A DNA stretch of 64,000 bases, taken from contig CM030725.1 in the NCBI GenBank assembly GCA_018127085.1, forward strand, positions 310,001 through 374,000. The letters run 5' to 3'. Position numbers and translations under genes: made by a program. Shown one piece after another: positions 39,338-50,576 of the stretch. Origin of the DNA: Pneumocystis sp. 'macacae' (taxonomy: Eukaryota; Ascomycota; Pneumocystomycetes; Pneumocystales; Pneumocystaceae). The first letter of the stretch is position 1. Each line of letters starts with the position of its first letter. The notes beneath the pieces are model-generated. The model was not told the DNA's origin, ran no database searches, and saw nothing but the letters and a program-made list of their open reading frames with translations.

Positions 39338-40672
39338 ATGAATAAATATATTAATAGTCAATTTAATATTGAAGGGTTTTTCAATAAATCAAACAGTAGA
39401 ATAATGGATTTATATAAAATTCCTTTCAAATTTCCTTTCTATTTATCTAATACACATATTCTTTGGCTGATTTATATAACTTATAAAAATAGTGGCATAT
39501 TCTTTTTTAAAAAAAATTATCATTATTTATCAAAACGAAGACAAAAATTTATTTATCAAGACATTAATGTGATACAGAATTTCAAAAGAACAAGATATAT
39601 ATTAAATTATGAATCTTTTCAGCAAAAACTATATATGACAAATGTTTCAAGAATATTTTTTGACACAATTCGGGATATTCGAGACTATTTATATGAAAAA
39701 AATTATAATTATAATGACAAATATATTTTCAATACTTTTTCAATTTCAACGGATAATTTAGATAAATTCCAAATTTTTATTAAACTTTTACTTGAAGATT
39801 TTTCAAAACAAGGAAATATTATTGCATTGAATAAGATTCTAAGATTGCTTAGAAAATTAAATTTAGATACAATTGACGAATCATATTTTTTAATAAAAGC
39901 ACATCTCAATTTACTCCTTAGTGCATCTTTGGAAAAAGCATCTCAAAAATTACTTCCAAAATATTTTTCAGAAAGTACTTTTTTTTATAATTCCTTTAAA
40001 TCCTCTTTTCCTAAGGTGCCAACTATTCCTCAGTGGGAACTTATACTTCAGTTTTATATTAAAGCAAATTCTATAAATTATAACAGTTTTCCATTTTCCC
40101 TCCTTATTGATTCATTATTGCAAATTCAAGCATCTGGATTAAAATTATCTCTAGAAACATATTTCATGATTATTAATGCTTTAGTAGTTTCTCCTGAATT
40201 TCGTCCATTTAAATCAGATCATTCGCATAAAGCACATTATATGAATACAACTATTCGTATTAAAAAAATTTTATATATATTACAGTTAGTAAATAATCAG
40301 ACAAAATCTGATATTAATAAAGAAAAAATATTTGAAGCATTATATTTGGCATGTTGTCCTTCAGTAATTCAAATATTACAATATATATCAAAACAAACAT
40401 TATCCTTAGATCCAAATATTAGAAATACAAATTTAGTTTTAGATTCAAGAGCTTTTTTGATAGAGGATTTAATGAGTTTACACAAAACATCGTGTTCTTT
40501 TGAATTCGAAAAACTTAAATTTATAATATTAGCATCTTGCAATCTTTGGGATATATTTTGGATACGATTTAAAAATCTTTCTATATCAAAATCTCAAAGA
40601 GATAAAAATTTATATACCTCAATAGATGAATTAATTATAAGTCCAAAAAAAACAAAACTAGAAGATTCTTGA
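39338..40672 (+). CDS. Hypothetical helical protein, possibly mitochondrial
   Basis: Single uninterrupted frame of 444 residues, unusual among the heavily split neighbours. Not recognised. The composition is rich in Ile, Phe, Asn, Lys and Tyr, as expected of an AT-rich gene under weak constraint. Predicted character is mostly alpha-helical with repeating Leu/Ile-rich segments (for example IIALNKILRLLRKLNLDTID and IPQWELILQFYIKANSI). This looks like the loose helical repeats of fungal mitochondrial RNA-binding (PPR-like) factors, but I cannot name a family. No signal peptide, membrane anchor or catalytic motif is clear. The gene converges on the importin gene with about 120 bp between stops. 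Confidence 0.65.
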   Translation: MNKYINSQFNIEGFFNKSNSRIMDLYKIPFKFPFYLSNTHILWLIYITYKNSGIFFFKKNYHYLSKRRQKFIYQDINVIQNFKRTRYILNYESFQQKLYMTNVSRIFFDTIRDIRDYLYEKNYNYNDKYIFNTFSISTDNLDKFQIFIKLLLEDFSKQGNIIALNKILRLLRKLNLDTIDESYFLIKAHLNLLLSASLEKASQKLLPKYFSESTFFYNSFKSSFPKVPTIPQWELILQFYIKANSINYNSFPFSLLIDSLLQIQASGLKLSLETYFMIINALVVSPEFRPFKSDHSHKAHYMNTTIRIKKILYILQLVNNQTKSDINKEKIFEALYLACCPSVIQILQYISKQTLSLDPNIRNTNLVLDSRAFLIEDLMSLHKTSCSFEFEKLKFIILASCNLWDIFWIRFKNLSISKSQRDKNLYTSIDELIISPKKTKLEDS

Positions 40673-40792
40673 AATGCATAATATATAGTGCTTTAATTTT
40701 ATATTTCAATGCATAAACTAATTGCGAATTCAAAGATAATAGGAACGAACCAATGCTCTTTAAGGATATAATATAGCGCATTCTAAATGTAT

Positions 40793-43700
40793 ACAGATGA
40801 CATATTTTCCATATTTTGTATTTTTGACCAAAATTCATTGATCAATTCTTTAGTTTTTTGAAAAGTCCTTATTCTAATGATATTATTAAAATTATTAATA
40901 TTATATATAAATTTACCTTGAAAATTTATTAACAAAATCAATTTTATAAGATTTATTTAAATTAAAATATGGAAATGTATCTTCGTTTATTACTTCTAAA
41001 AGCCAATTTCTAACATTCTGGGGGAATTTCAAAGACAATTTGTATAATAAATCTGAAAGAAAAATATGAAAATTTTCGGATGAGCTTTCAACAATGCCCT
41101 TAAAAATTAATTTTACTAAAATTGTTAAATAATACTTACAGTCATAACATGTTTTACTATAAAAAATCCATAATGCAAAATTACGTTTAAAATAAGATCA
41201 GAATTTTCTTTGTTATTTGAAGGAAAGGTAATGAAATCAATCTTAGAAATAAGTTTTAAAAAAAAATAAAAAAAATAATTACCAGAAAATTTATAGCTCC
41301 TTTTTGGACTAAATTGTCCTTAGAAGATAAAGAACTAATAGTTAATGTCATTATATTATCAAAAACAGATGGAGGCTGCATATTTATAAAAATATTAATA
41401 TTAGAACATATATATGTTCTTAAAAGGTCGAAAAATTCATATACTATATCCGAAATTTCATTAATATCTGAAAATAATTAATAATATTTTACATAAAAAC
41501 AAAGACATATACTATTTTTCTCCAAAAATGACATAAATAGTGATGTAAATTTATATAATATAAATCCCAACATATCTATGTTATTTGCTATATCATTAAT
41601 TTTTTTATGTGCTACAAAGTAAGCTGCAGATGATATTAAACAAGGATATCTATAAGATTCAAATCTCTTAAGTAAGTATTCAATAAATAGATGGCTTTTT
41701 GAAAAAGATATTCCGAAAAAATATTCAAGAAATCCAGATTTAAATACATCGCAAATACACTATCAACATGTAAAAACAAGAACAAATACAAAGTAACTAA
41801 CCTGAGTAATTTCTTCACTATTATTACATATTTCTTCTGCAATAAAAAATATTTTCATCAAATCATCAGCAACAAATTTATTATTTTCGACACTCAAATT
41901 ACTATTGCATTTCCCATGATTACATGTATCTGTTACTGTACATGAAACTAAAGATTTGCCAATAAAAGCTAAGCAATTAATGCAAGATAATGCCAAATTT
42001 ACTGATTTATCAAAATCTTCAAATTTAAAAGATCGAGCTAATTCAAGATCTTCAATGATTTTTTGAATTAAAATATTTAAGGGTTCCATTTGCTCATTAC
42101 CTGGTAATGATTGAATAATACATGATATTGCAGCAAAAATCTTATATTTTGTATCAAATGAAAAAGTTAAAGTATGAGATATTGTTTTAAAAATATGTAT
42201 AAAAGCAGGAAGCTCTTTAACAATCAAAAATCGGCATTCTGAAGATAATTTATAAATAGACTTAGAGGAAATATATGAAAGCTCAGGATTCTCTAAATAA
42301 CTAAACATAAATGTTAAAACAGAAGGAATAACAGAAGGATATCTTCTCATAAAAGATCCATAAGAACCTAAATTAGAATAAATTTTTAGTAATTAGTGCA
42401 AATGAATTATAACCTGCTAATTCTAATGCAGTATGTTTGACTTGTATATTTGATGACGATGATAATATGGAAAAAAGATTACTGCTAAAAATTCTAAATA
42501 TATATTTATCTGATTCTGATTCTTCTTTAGGATAAATATCTGAAATATAAACTAATGAAAAAATAATTGCTTCTATATCCTTAAAGGTATCAACAGAATA
42601 AATAAAACAATATATAACTTACTTCCCAATTTAAAGTTTTTAATAAAAAATGATTCAAAAAAATTGTCAATTTTTCAAATAATTTTGCTTGTAAAAACGA
42701 AAATATAGTTTCCAATAAATTACCAATATCCCTTCTATAATCTATAAATTTATCACAAATATCTTTAGATAAATTCTCCAAAAAACTTTTTGGAGGCCAT
42801 CTTAATTTAATTAAGCATTTTTCAAGTACTTTTTCTGTTATATTTTTCATATAACTAATAGTATTATTATTTGCTTTTTTCTGAAAAGGACTATCATGAA
42901 ACATTTCTATAAGCAAACTAAAGAATTCTAAAGTTCGAATACTAATATCTTCCTGAAATACAGCAAAACCTGGATAGCCTAAAAGATCAAGCATTATTTC
43001 AATAAATATTTCTGATTTTTCATGAGTTAAATCGTGAAAAAAAAAATCAATATTAGCTTCACATAAAGTAATAATTAAACATGAAAATACAACTATGTAT
43101 TTATCAAATCCATTATTTCTCTGAAAATTTTCAACGAGATTAATATCTTTCCAGCAATTATATAATACTTCTTGAGTCTTACTCATCAACTTTTCTGATA
43201 AAGACTTTGGTGAATGGCTAATAATATCATTTAAAGCATTAGCTGCTACTAAAAATGTCTCTTTATGTAATAAACAAGATATAATAGACTCAAAAATATC
43301 CTCATAGGCACTAAAAGTTATAAAATACTATTCCTAAAGGGAAATTACGTACTATAAGATATTTTGTAGCGTAAAACTAGAATCAGAGCTATAAAATACC
43401 CAAACCTGAAAGCAATGTATAGCCTCACATATCACTTCAATATTTTCACTATCGTTTGGGAATAATTCGAAAGAATATTCTAATAAAGGATTAACATCCA
43501 CAGAAGAATCTTGAATTGCTTGATGTAATTGATTTCTTAAAAACATTATATAACAATATATTTTGAATATTTAAATCACCTTTTTGAAAGAGAAATCTTA
43601 GCTTTGCCTATTTCTTCTAAAAAAGAGGATGAAAACATTAACAAGATTCTTTTTTGCTTATGATTAAGTAACCCTAGCAAATGTTTAATATCAAATATAG

Positions 43701-44247
43701 TAGTTATATTATTAAATTGAGCTTCTTGGTTAAAAACAAGAAAAACAGCTAGAGAGTTGATAGGACGCATCCAGGCTTCTGGTATTGTTTTTAATGCAAA
43801 AATAGACAAAGCAGAGACTAACTTTCTAAGAATAACAATAGGTCCATCAATATACACTTTTAACCAGTTTAAGATGTTCATAGACAAAGAAATTCTTTCA
43901 ACATAAGAGAAATTATCCCTATACTAATATAAAAATCTTGGAAATATACTACAAAAACAATCACCAATTTGAATTCATTTTCATTTGAAATGTTGATGCG
44001 CCAAAAAATTGTACATTTAAATCTGAACAATTCATACAGAGATTTGCAAGCTTTAAAGATTTGTCAGATCTTTGATGTTTTATAAGAATTTTGTGTATTT
44101 CTTCAATTAGCTTTGTATTTCCTGAATTTTCAGAGGCATAAAGTCTTTGTATAAGCTACAAAATTGAATTTTCATTAGTAAAAAAAATATAATTAAAATC
44201 CTCTTAATGAGGAAAATATATACTTCTTCAATTGGTATCTCTTCCAT
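40793..44247 (-). CDS. Importin-beta family karyopherin (importin-13/Kap122-like)
   Basis: Nuclear transport receptor made of HEAT repeats. Start at 44247 (MEEIPIEE, then an intron) leads into LIQRLYASENSGNTKLIEEI and SDLNVQFFGASTFQMKMNS, the N-terminal cargo/Ran-binding pattern with FGA. Next comes GPIVILRKLVSALSIFALK and IPEAWMRPINSLA, which matches the importin-13/Kap122 group better than importin-beta1. Later repeats include RYPSVIPSVLTFMFSYL and a Cys/His-poor helical C-terminus ending ENMSSVYI* at 40793. About ten introns. Family is certain enough, subfamily is an inference. Confidence 0.75.
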
Positions 44248-44550
44248 ATGTTTTATAGTTATTTTAGATTATCTTTTTCGGATTCATTTTTTCGTTGAAA
44301 ACATAATCTAATGTCACAAAAATTTACAAGTAAAAAAGAAACATTTCTTAAAGCATTTTTGTTAATATTTTAATAGAAAAGTGGTAGCTTTAACCTAGAG
44401 TAAACTATTTATGGGATTTATATTTATTATTTTTTTTAAATAGTATTTAAAATGTTTTACGTTTTCAACTTGAGAATAAAAATATTTTTAGATTCAATTA
44501 TTGAAAGGGTGTAGAATTTTTTATAAAATTTAAAACATTGTATATAAAAA
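44248..44550. promoter_or_regulatory. Divergent spacer
   Basis: About 300 bp of AT-rich DNA between the karyopherin and the aminopeptidase P gene start codons. No recognisable site. Confidence 0.4.
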
Positions 44551-46907
44551 ATGGTAGCTGGATCATCTATAGTGTCTACAGGACATCTTCTAGAGAAACT
44601 TCGCTGTTTGATGAAGGAGAATGAAATAGATTTTTATAGTTAGTTTATAATTGCATTATTTTTGCACTAAAGCATTAATGAAACAAGTTGTTCCGTCAAG
44701 GGATGCTCATTCTTCTGAATATATTTCTGATTCTGATGCACGACGTGCTTTTATTAGTGGTTTGTCTTAAAATTTCATGAAAAAAGAATTGATTTTTTCA
44801 GGATTTGATGGATCAGCAGGTTGTGCTGTAATTTCAGAAACACAAGCGCTTATGTTTACTGATGGACGCTATTTTCTGCAAGCAAGTCAACAGCTTGATA
44901 AAAATTGGACATTAATGAAATTGGGACTTTCAGGTGTTCCAACATGGCAAGAATGGATAATACAGAATTCAAATAAAGAAAATGTTATTAGTGTAGATTC
45001 ATCTTTGATTTCTTTTAGTAATATACTAGATTTTTAATGGATATTATAAAATTAATGATTTTTTATAGATGATGCTAAAATACTTTCAAAGAAACTAGAA
45101 GAACAATCAGGTGCTAAACTTCTTGGAAGTAACCATAATTTAGTAGACGAAGTTTGGGGAGACAAAAAACCTGAAAGACCTGTTAATTCAGTAACTGTTC
45201 ATCCACTTAAATTTGCAGGTGCTCTGACATATTTGCAGTCTTTGTTAGTACTTTAACATTTAATTAGGTGAAGAATCATACAGTAAAATTTCAAAAATTT
45301 CTAGGATTTTAAAGGAAAAAAAAGCGTATGCATTTTTAGTAACCATGTTAGATGATATTGCATGTATATTTTTTTTCTTTTGCCTAGATTACTGAATAAT
45401 ATAAATAGGGCTATTTAATCTTCGTGGGACTGATATTCCATACAATCCAGTTTTTTTTGCTTATGCTTTGATCATGCACAATGAAGTTGTATTGTATATT
45501 GATGATAGGAAATTGGATTGTTATGTAAAGGAATACTTAAAAGATGTAAAAATTAGACCTTATGAAAGTATCTTTAGTGATCTTGAAAATTTAAGAAATA
45601 AACTTGAAGGAAAAAAAGTTATCATATCTGATAATGCAAGCTGGGCCTTAGCTATAGCTCTAGGGGAAACAAATATTGAAGTAATGAGAAGTCTTATTTG
45701 TGATGCAAAAGCTGTCAAAAATAAAATAGAGATTGATGGTATGAGGAATTGTCATATACGTGATGGCGTTGCTTTAGTAAAATTCTTTGCTTGGTTAGAA
45801 GAATTTTTAAAAAATCAAGGAGTATTAGATGAAGTAAATGCTGCTGATCAATTAGAAGTATATCGAAAGTGAGTTATATAAATTATTTTCTCTTTTTTAC
45901 ATATATTTAGAGAACAAGCCTACTTTATGGGTTTATCCTTCCCTACTATTTCTTCTAGTGGAAAAAATGGTGCTATTATTCATTATAAACCGGAAAAATT
46001 ATCGTGCTCCAATATTAACATTAATCAAATTTACTTGTGCGATTCTGGTGCTCAATATAGGTTTCTATGATATTATAATGGATTGTTTTTGTTAATATAA
46101 CTGTTAGTGATGGAACAACTGATGTTACACGCACTTATCATTTTGGAGTTCCAACGTTAAGAGAAAAATTAACATTTACACTTGTCCTTAAGGGACATAT
46201 TGCTATTGCCAAAGCAATTTTCCCTAAGGGTACAACTGGATATAGTCTAGATATCCTTGCTCGTCAATATTTATGGAATATTGGCCTTGATTATATGCAT
46301 GGTACAGGACATGGTGTGGGTAGCTTTTTGAACGTTCACGAACCTCCGATTGGTATTGCTCTTCGGCAAGAATATATTGAATTACCTTTTTTACCTGGAA
46401 TGGTTCTTTCAGATGGTTAGTTTTAATAAAAAAGAGAAACAGATTTTGAATTTTAAAGTAATTAATTATAATTGTTGAAAGATAAGCACTTTCAGAATGT
46501 TTTTCTATGTTTTTCTTTTTAAATTTTTGTTCTATTGTTTTTATATTTTTTTATATACTAATCATAAATTAGAGCCAGGATTTTATGAAAACGGATGCTA
46601 TGGACAACGTATTGAAAGTATTCTTGTTGTTAAGGAAGTTTCTACGCCTAATAATTTCGCTGAAAAGCAGTTTTATGGTTTTGAATATTTAACAATGGTA
46701 TAAAATTGCTAATTTTTTTTATTTTTGGATTTTTCTAATATTTAGTGTCCAATTGGACTGAATTTAATAGACATAACACTATTAGATAAGTCAGAAAAAA
46801 AATGGTTGAATGATTATCATACACTTGTTTTGCAAACACTTTCTCCATTTTTGAAAGATGATGTTCGAGCTTATGAATGGCTTAAAAAAGAAACACAGTC
46901 TATTTAA
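44551..46907 (+). CDS. FRA1: Xaa-Pro aminopeptidase P (cytosolic, M24B)
   Basis: Removes N-terminal residues preceding proline, using a dinuclear metal centre; the yeast orthologue Fra1 also takes part in iron signalling. Start at 44551 ([18 protein letters not shown]). The N-terminal creatinase-like domain has [19 protein letters not shown] and [19 protein letters not shown]. The M24 domain has the metal ligands in [48 protein letters not shown] and QRIESILVV. It ends at WLKKETQSI* (46907). About nine short introns. The arrangement of ligands (D, D, H, E, E) is intact, so it should be active. Confidence 0.94.
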
Positions 46908-47055
46908 GAAAAAGATATATCATACACAAAAAAATTATATCTATATTTGTGTGTTTTTTTATTTGTTTAAATTGTTGTTTTATTATTTATTTAAATTATT
47001 ATTTTATTTAGCATAATTTATTCTAAATTATTGAAAGTATTAGTGGTGCTCTGCG

Positions 47056-47069
47056 GTCTCCATAGCAAC
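47056..47069 (+). promoter_or_regulatory. Possible RFX-type X-box
   Basis: GTCTCCATAGCAAC lies about 92 bp upstream of the LEU5-type carrier start and matches the palindromic RFX X-box consensus at 11 of 14 positions. One match in AT-rich sequence is weak evidence. Confidence 0.25.
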
Positions 47070-47160
47070 CTTGATTTCAGCGGCAAAGATATTTGGAACG
47101 ACAGTAATCTGGTTTTACACAAAAATGACTTCAAATATCTATTTTTTAAAATGATTGGAT

Positions 47161-48503
47161 ATGTCGTCTGTGGAACTTTCTCATACTGATGCATCGGATA
47201 GAAGGTCTTCTTTTTTTCAGCAGAAAATGGTCCATCAAAGAACCATTGAGACAGATGAAAATACTCGGTTTTTAATGAAAACAAGTATTGCAGGGGGTAT
47301 TTCAGGATGCATGGTAGAACGGTTTTAAACATTTTGGAAAGATTTTCACTATTTTTTAGGCAAAAACTGTTATTGCACCGCTTGATCGAGTAAAAATTTT
47401 ATTTCAAACAGCAAATCCACATTATTTAGAATATTCAAGGATGAGGTTTGGATTTTTCCTTGCAGGAAAAAACATATGGAAAAAAGAAGGAATTCGGGGC
47501 TTGTTTCAGGGTCATTCAGTCACTTTAATTCGTGTTTTTCCATATGCTGCAATCAAATTTCTCAGTTATGAAAAATATAGAAATATACTAATTCCTAATT
47601 CAAAGAAAGATACAAATATACGCCGTTTTGCTTCCGGATCTCTTGCTGGTAAAAAGGATATGTTTATTTTTTAAAAAAATTAAATTTCTACAGGTGTAAC
47701 GTCTGTTTTGTTTACATATCCTTTAGAAGTCATACGTGTTCGTTTAGCATTTGAAATTAACCCCAAACAACATGCATCATTTAGGGAGATATGTAAACGA
47801 ATTTTCAGCGGCTCAAATGCTTCCACTATGGCTATACAGGCACCTTATTTGTCTATAATGCCACAAAAATTTATTTGGAATTCATTCGATACAGTTGTAG
47901 GATTTCTTAACTTTTATAGAGGTTTTATGCCAACACTTTTGGGAATTCTCCCATATGCAGGTGTTTCTTTCTGTACACATGATTTTATTAGCGACTTCTT
48001 TCGAAAGAAAAAGTTTGAAAAATATACAATAGTTGGTCGAAACCAAAGCAAAGCATTTTCAAGTACAGAATATATGTTAAAAAATGAAAATAGCAAGCAT
48101 AGTAGTTCGCGTCATAAACGAGCACCTCTTAAAGTTTGGGCAGAACTTACTGCTGGTGGATTAGCTGGATTATTTTCTCAAACTGTTGCATATCCATTGG
48201 AAGTAATTAGACGAAAGATGCAGGTTTCTGATGCTATTGACATTAATACGAGGAGGGGGATTTGTGCAACTGCTCTCGAAATATGGAAAACATCAGGTTA
48301 TAAAGGTTTTTTTGTCGGATTAACTATAAGTTATGTAAAAGTAAGAACCTTTACTTTTTTAAGAAAAATATTAATGCATTCTACCAGGCTATTCCTATGG
48401 TATGTAAAACTTTTATTTAAGTAATTATTTAATCTTTTTCTTTCAAAAGATATCTTCTTCCTTCTTTATTTATGAACGACTTATGCACTTTCTTGTTTCT
48501 TAA
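47161..48503 (+). CDS. LEU5: Mitochondrial carrier, LEU5/SLC25A42-type (CoA transport)
   Basis: Six-helix inner-membrane carrier. The start at 47161 gives MSSVELSHTDAS. The three repeats show the PxDxVK or PxExxR signatures: IAPLDRVKILFQ, FTYPLEVIRVRLA and VAYPLEVIRRKMQ. Repeat 1 and 2 ends carry GIRGLFQGHSVTLIRVFPYAAIKF and YRGFMPTLLGILPYAGVSF. These match the LEU5 group, which moves CoA or its precursors. An insertion between repeats 2 and 3 (FRKKKFEKYTIVGRN...) is basic and low-complexity. Two terminal introns flank a 14-nt exon, and it ends ISSSFFIYERLMHFLVS* at 48503. Confidence 0.9.
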
Positions 48504-48723
48504 CTGTTCTAATAATACTTAACTACTTTTCTCGTTTAATCTATACATCTTTTAACACAAAGCAAACGTCATATTTTTTTATACATCTTTTTTCGCTTCA
48601 CGTGCATCGACCAACATAATTTAGCATTAATATTAATAGACCACTATAGAAATATTGTTTTTATATTTTTTTAAAGTTTTTGGGTACTTCTGTGAAAACT
48701 TTTAGGTTGGTTTCTTATTCAGG

Positions 48724-49160
48724 ATGACGCTTTCGTCTGCTCGGATTTATGAACAACAAAATGACAACCGTCTTGAAGAATTGGTAGGTGCAGATCAGCC
48801 AATTTAATCAAAATTTATTATCTTTTTTAAAGGAATCGAAAGTTTCTATGCTTAAAGATGTATGTATTTTGCTTGAGAGTCTAATTTAATCACTTAATGT
48901 CTTCTTTTTTTAGATTACCACGGATATTTATAAGCATGCATCAGATACAACGATGATTGATCAAGGCGTAAGAAATACAAACAATGTATACATAACTGAC
49001 AAAAATATAGAAACAGGTTATAACCAGCCTTTCGCAGAATGTTCAGGCTTCTGCGTTACGTTTGAATCGTGTTTTTTTAGCAAAAATAAGTATTTTTAAA
49101 AGTGTTTGTTTTTTTGTATTAATTTTTACGATATTATGGATGCTTAGTGGATATTTTTAA
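48724..49160 (+). CDS. SFT1: SFT1/BET1-like Qc-SNARE
   Basis: Small tail-anchored SNARE for Golgi traffic. Exons from 48724 join as MTLSSARIYEQQNDNRLEEL, ESKVSMLKD, ITTDIYKHASDTTMIDQG and VITSLSQNVQASALRLNRVF, an uninterrupted heptad helix. It ends with a membrane anchor, ISIFKSVCFFVLIFTILW followed by MLSGYF*. The last splice (donor GC|GTAAGA, acceptor ACAG|GTT) restores frame. The gene is missed if the exons are read separately. SFT1 fits better than BET1 because of the LKDIT.DIY block, but both remain possible. Confidence 0.72.
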
Positions 49161-49212
49161 TGCTAAAGATAGCTTCTTGTTCTGTTTAAAAAGTTGTATT
49201 TATAGCAAAATT

Positions 49213-50271
49213 TTAATATGTTTGACTTCTTCCAGTCACGTCTTGCCCTATTCTTAAAGTGTTTATGTTTTCCCAGTTCATCTTTTGTTTTGTTATAGGC
49301 AATTGGCGCCTAAGATTTTTAAAGTCATAATCATTTAGTTTGCTAAATGCTATATTAAGTTCTTCTTGATACTTTTTTTCTTCTTCTGCAATTGTTGTTA
49401 TAATATCAAAGCAATTCAAGCTTTTAACTTCAAAAGAAAATGTTCGTTTTGTCGTTAAGCATACATTTCCATCTTCATAGTAATGAACATCAATTAGTAA
49501 TGTTCCTGTAATAGTAAGAGAAGATTCTGTAAATTGATAGAAAGAACGCCAGCGTCCATTCCTATGCTAAATTAAACATTGAATCTTAATATAGAATAGA
49601 ATATTCCTTACCAAAAGTTAACAGGATTATATTTATTTCCAACAATAATAATATTATATGTGTCATTTTTGCAAGGAAAAACACCATAGCTCACGTTAGA
49701 CGGAAAATGTTCTGACAAATATGCCAAAAGTGGTGTCAAAAGGCTAGTTCTGCATTTTTTATGAGTAAAAGATAAAAATTGATTGAAAAAAATAAAAACT
49801 ATACATTTTTTCTATCGTTTTTACATCTGTTTCATAAGATTTGACATCCAATACTTTCTAGTATCAAGTTAAAAAAACAAATTTTATAAAAAAAAAAACA
49901 AAAATACAAGATTTATATGATCAAATTTAAAAGATTTCTTTAAAATAGGATCAAAAAACCAACCTTCTTCATCTGAATTAAATTTACTAATAATCATCTA
50001 AAATATTCAGTTTTTTGTTCAAAAAAACTAAGAAAACACAACTTCGTTATCAGAGTCTGGAATTCTGACATTCGTGAACTGCTCCATATTATATTTAGTA
50101 AGAAATGGAACAATTTCCTCAAAAAAAACTTTATCATTGTTTACAAGAATACGAATATCTTTATCACTTATAAGCAAAAAAATATAAATAAAGAAGAAGT
50201 TCACCATTAAGTACATCATTTACTTCTCCTGGGGGAGAATTTTCGATCAAATGATAAATAGAAGCTGTCAT
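49213..50271 (-). CDS. CAP1: F-actin capping protein alpha subunit
   Basis: Forms the heterodimer that caps actin barbed ends. Start at 50271 (MTASIYHLIENSPPGEVNDV, the family opening 'A..F.L..PPGE...V'). Middle exons include VPFLTKYNMEQFTNVRIP and SNVSYGVFPCKND followed by YNIIIVGNKYNP. A typical capping-alpha stretch is NGRWRSFYQF. The C-terminal exon ends LRRQLPITKQKMNWENIN, the 'LR..LP.T..K..W' signature. About six introns. Complete. It converges on the SNARE gene with about 50 bp between stops. Confidence 0.93.
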
Positions 50272-50576
50272 TTTTTTTAGTTTTTTTCTTTTTAAAAGAC
50301 GTAAATTTAAAGAGGTCGGTTAGAAAAAAAATGAAAATAGAAATATAAGAAAAATAATAAAGCTTTTTTAAACTTTAGATATTTTACACGTTTTTACTGT
50401 TCTGTTTATGTGAAAATAGTGTCATTAATTTCTGCTATTAATTTATATTAATGTTACATATTTATAATATATTATTGGCGATTTTGCATTATAAATATGT
50501 TTTAGATGATTACATTATTAAATACTATCTTCATACAACAATACTTATTGTTTTTGTTTAAACTATTGCTGATATT
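50272..50576. other. AT-rich spacer
   Basis: About 305 bp between FIG4 (stop) and the capping protein start, both minus strand. It serves as the capping-protein promoter and the FIG4 3' UTR. Nothing else is recognisable. Confidence 0.4.

Noticed and set aside
46497..46703. Separate small gene with a hydrophobic start
   Set aside because: The hydrophobic part is a translated intron. The rest ([16 protein letters not shown]) is an exon of aminopeptidase P.
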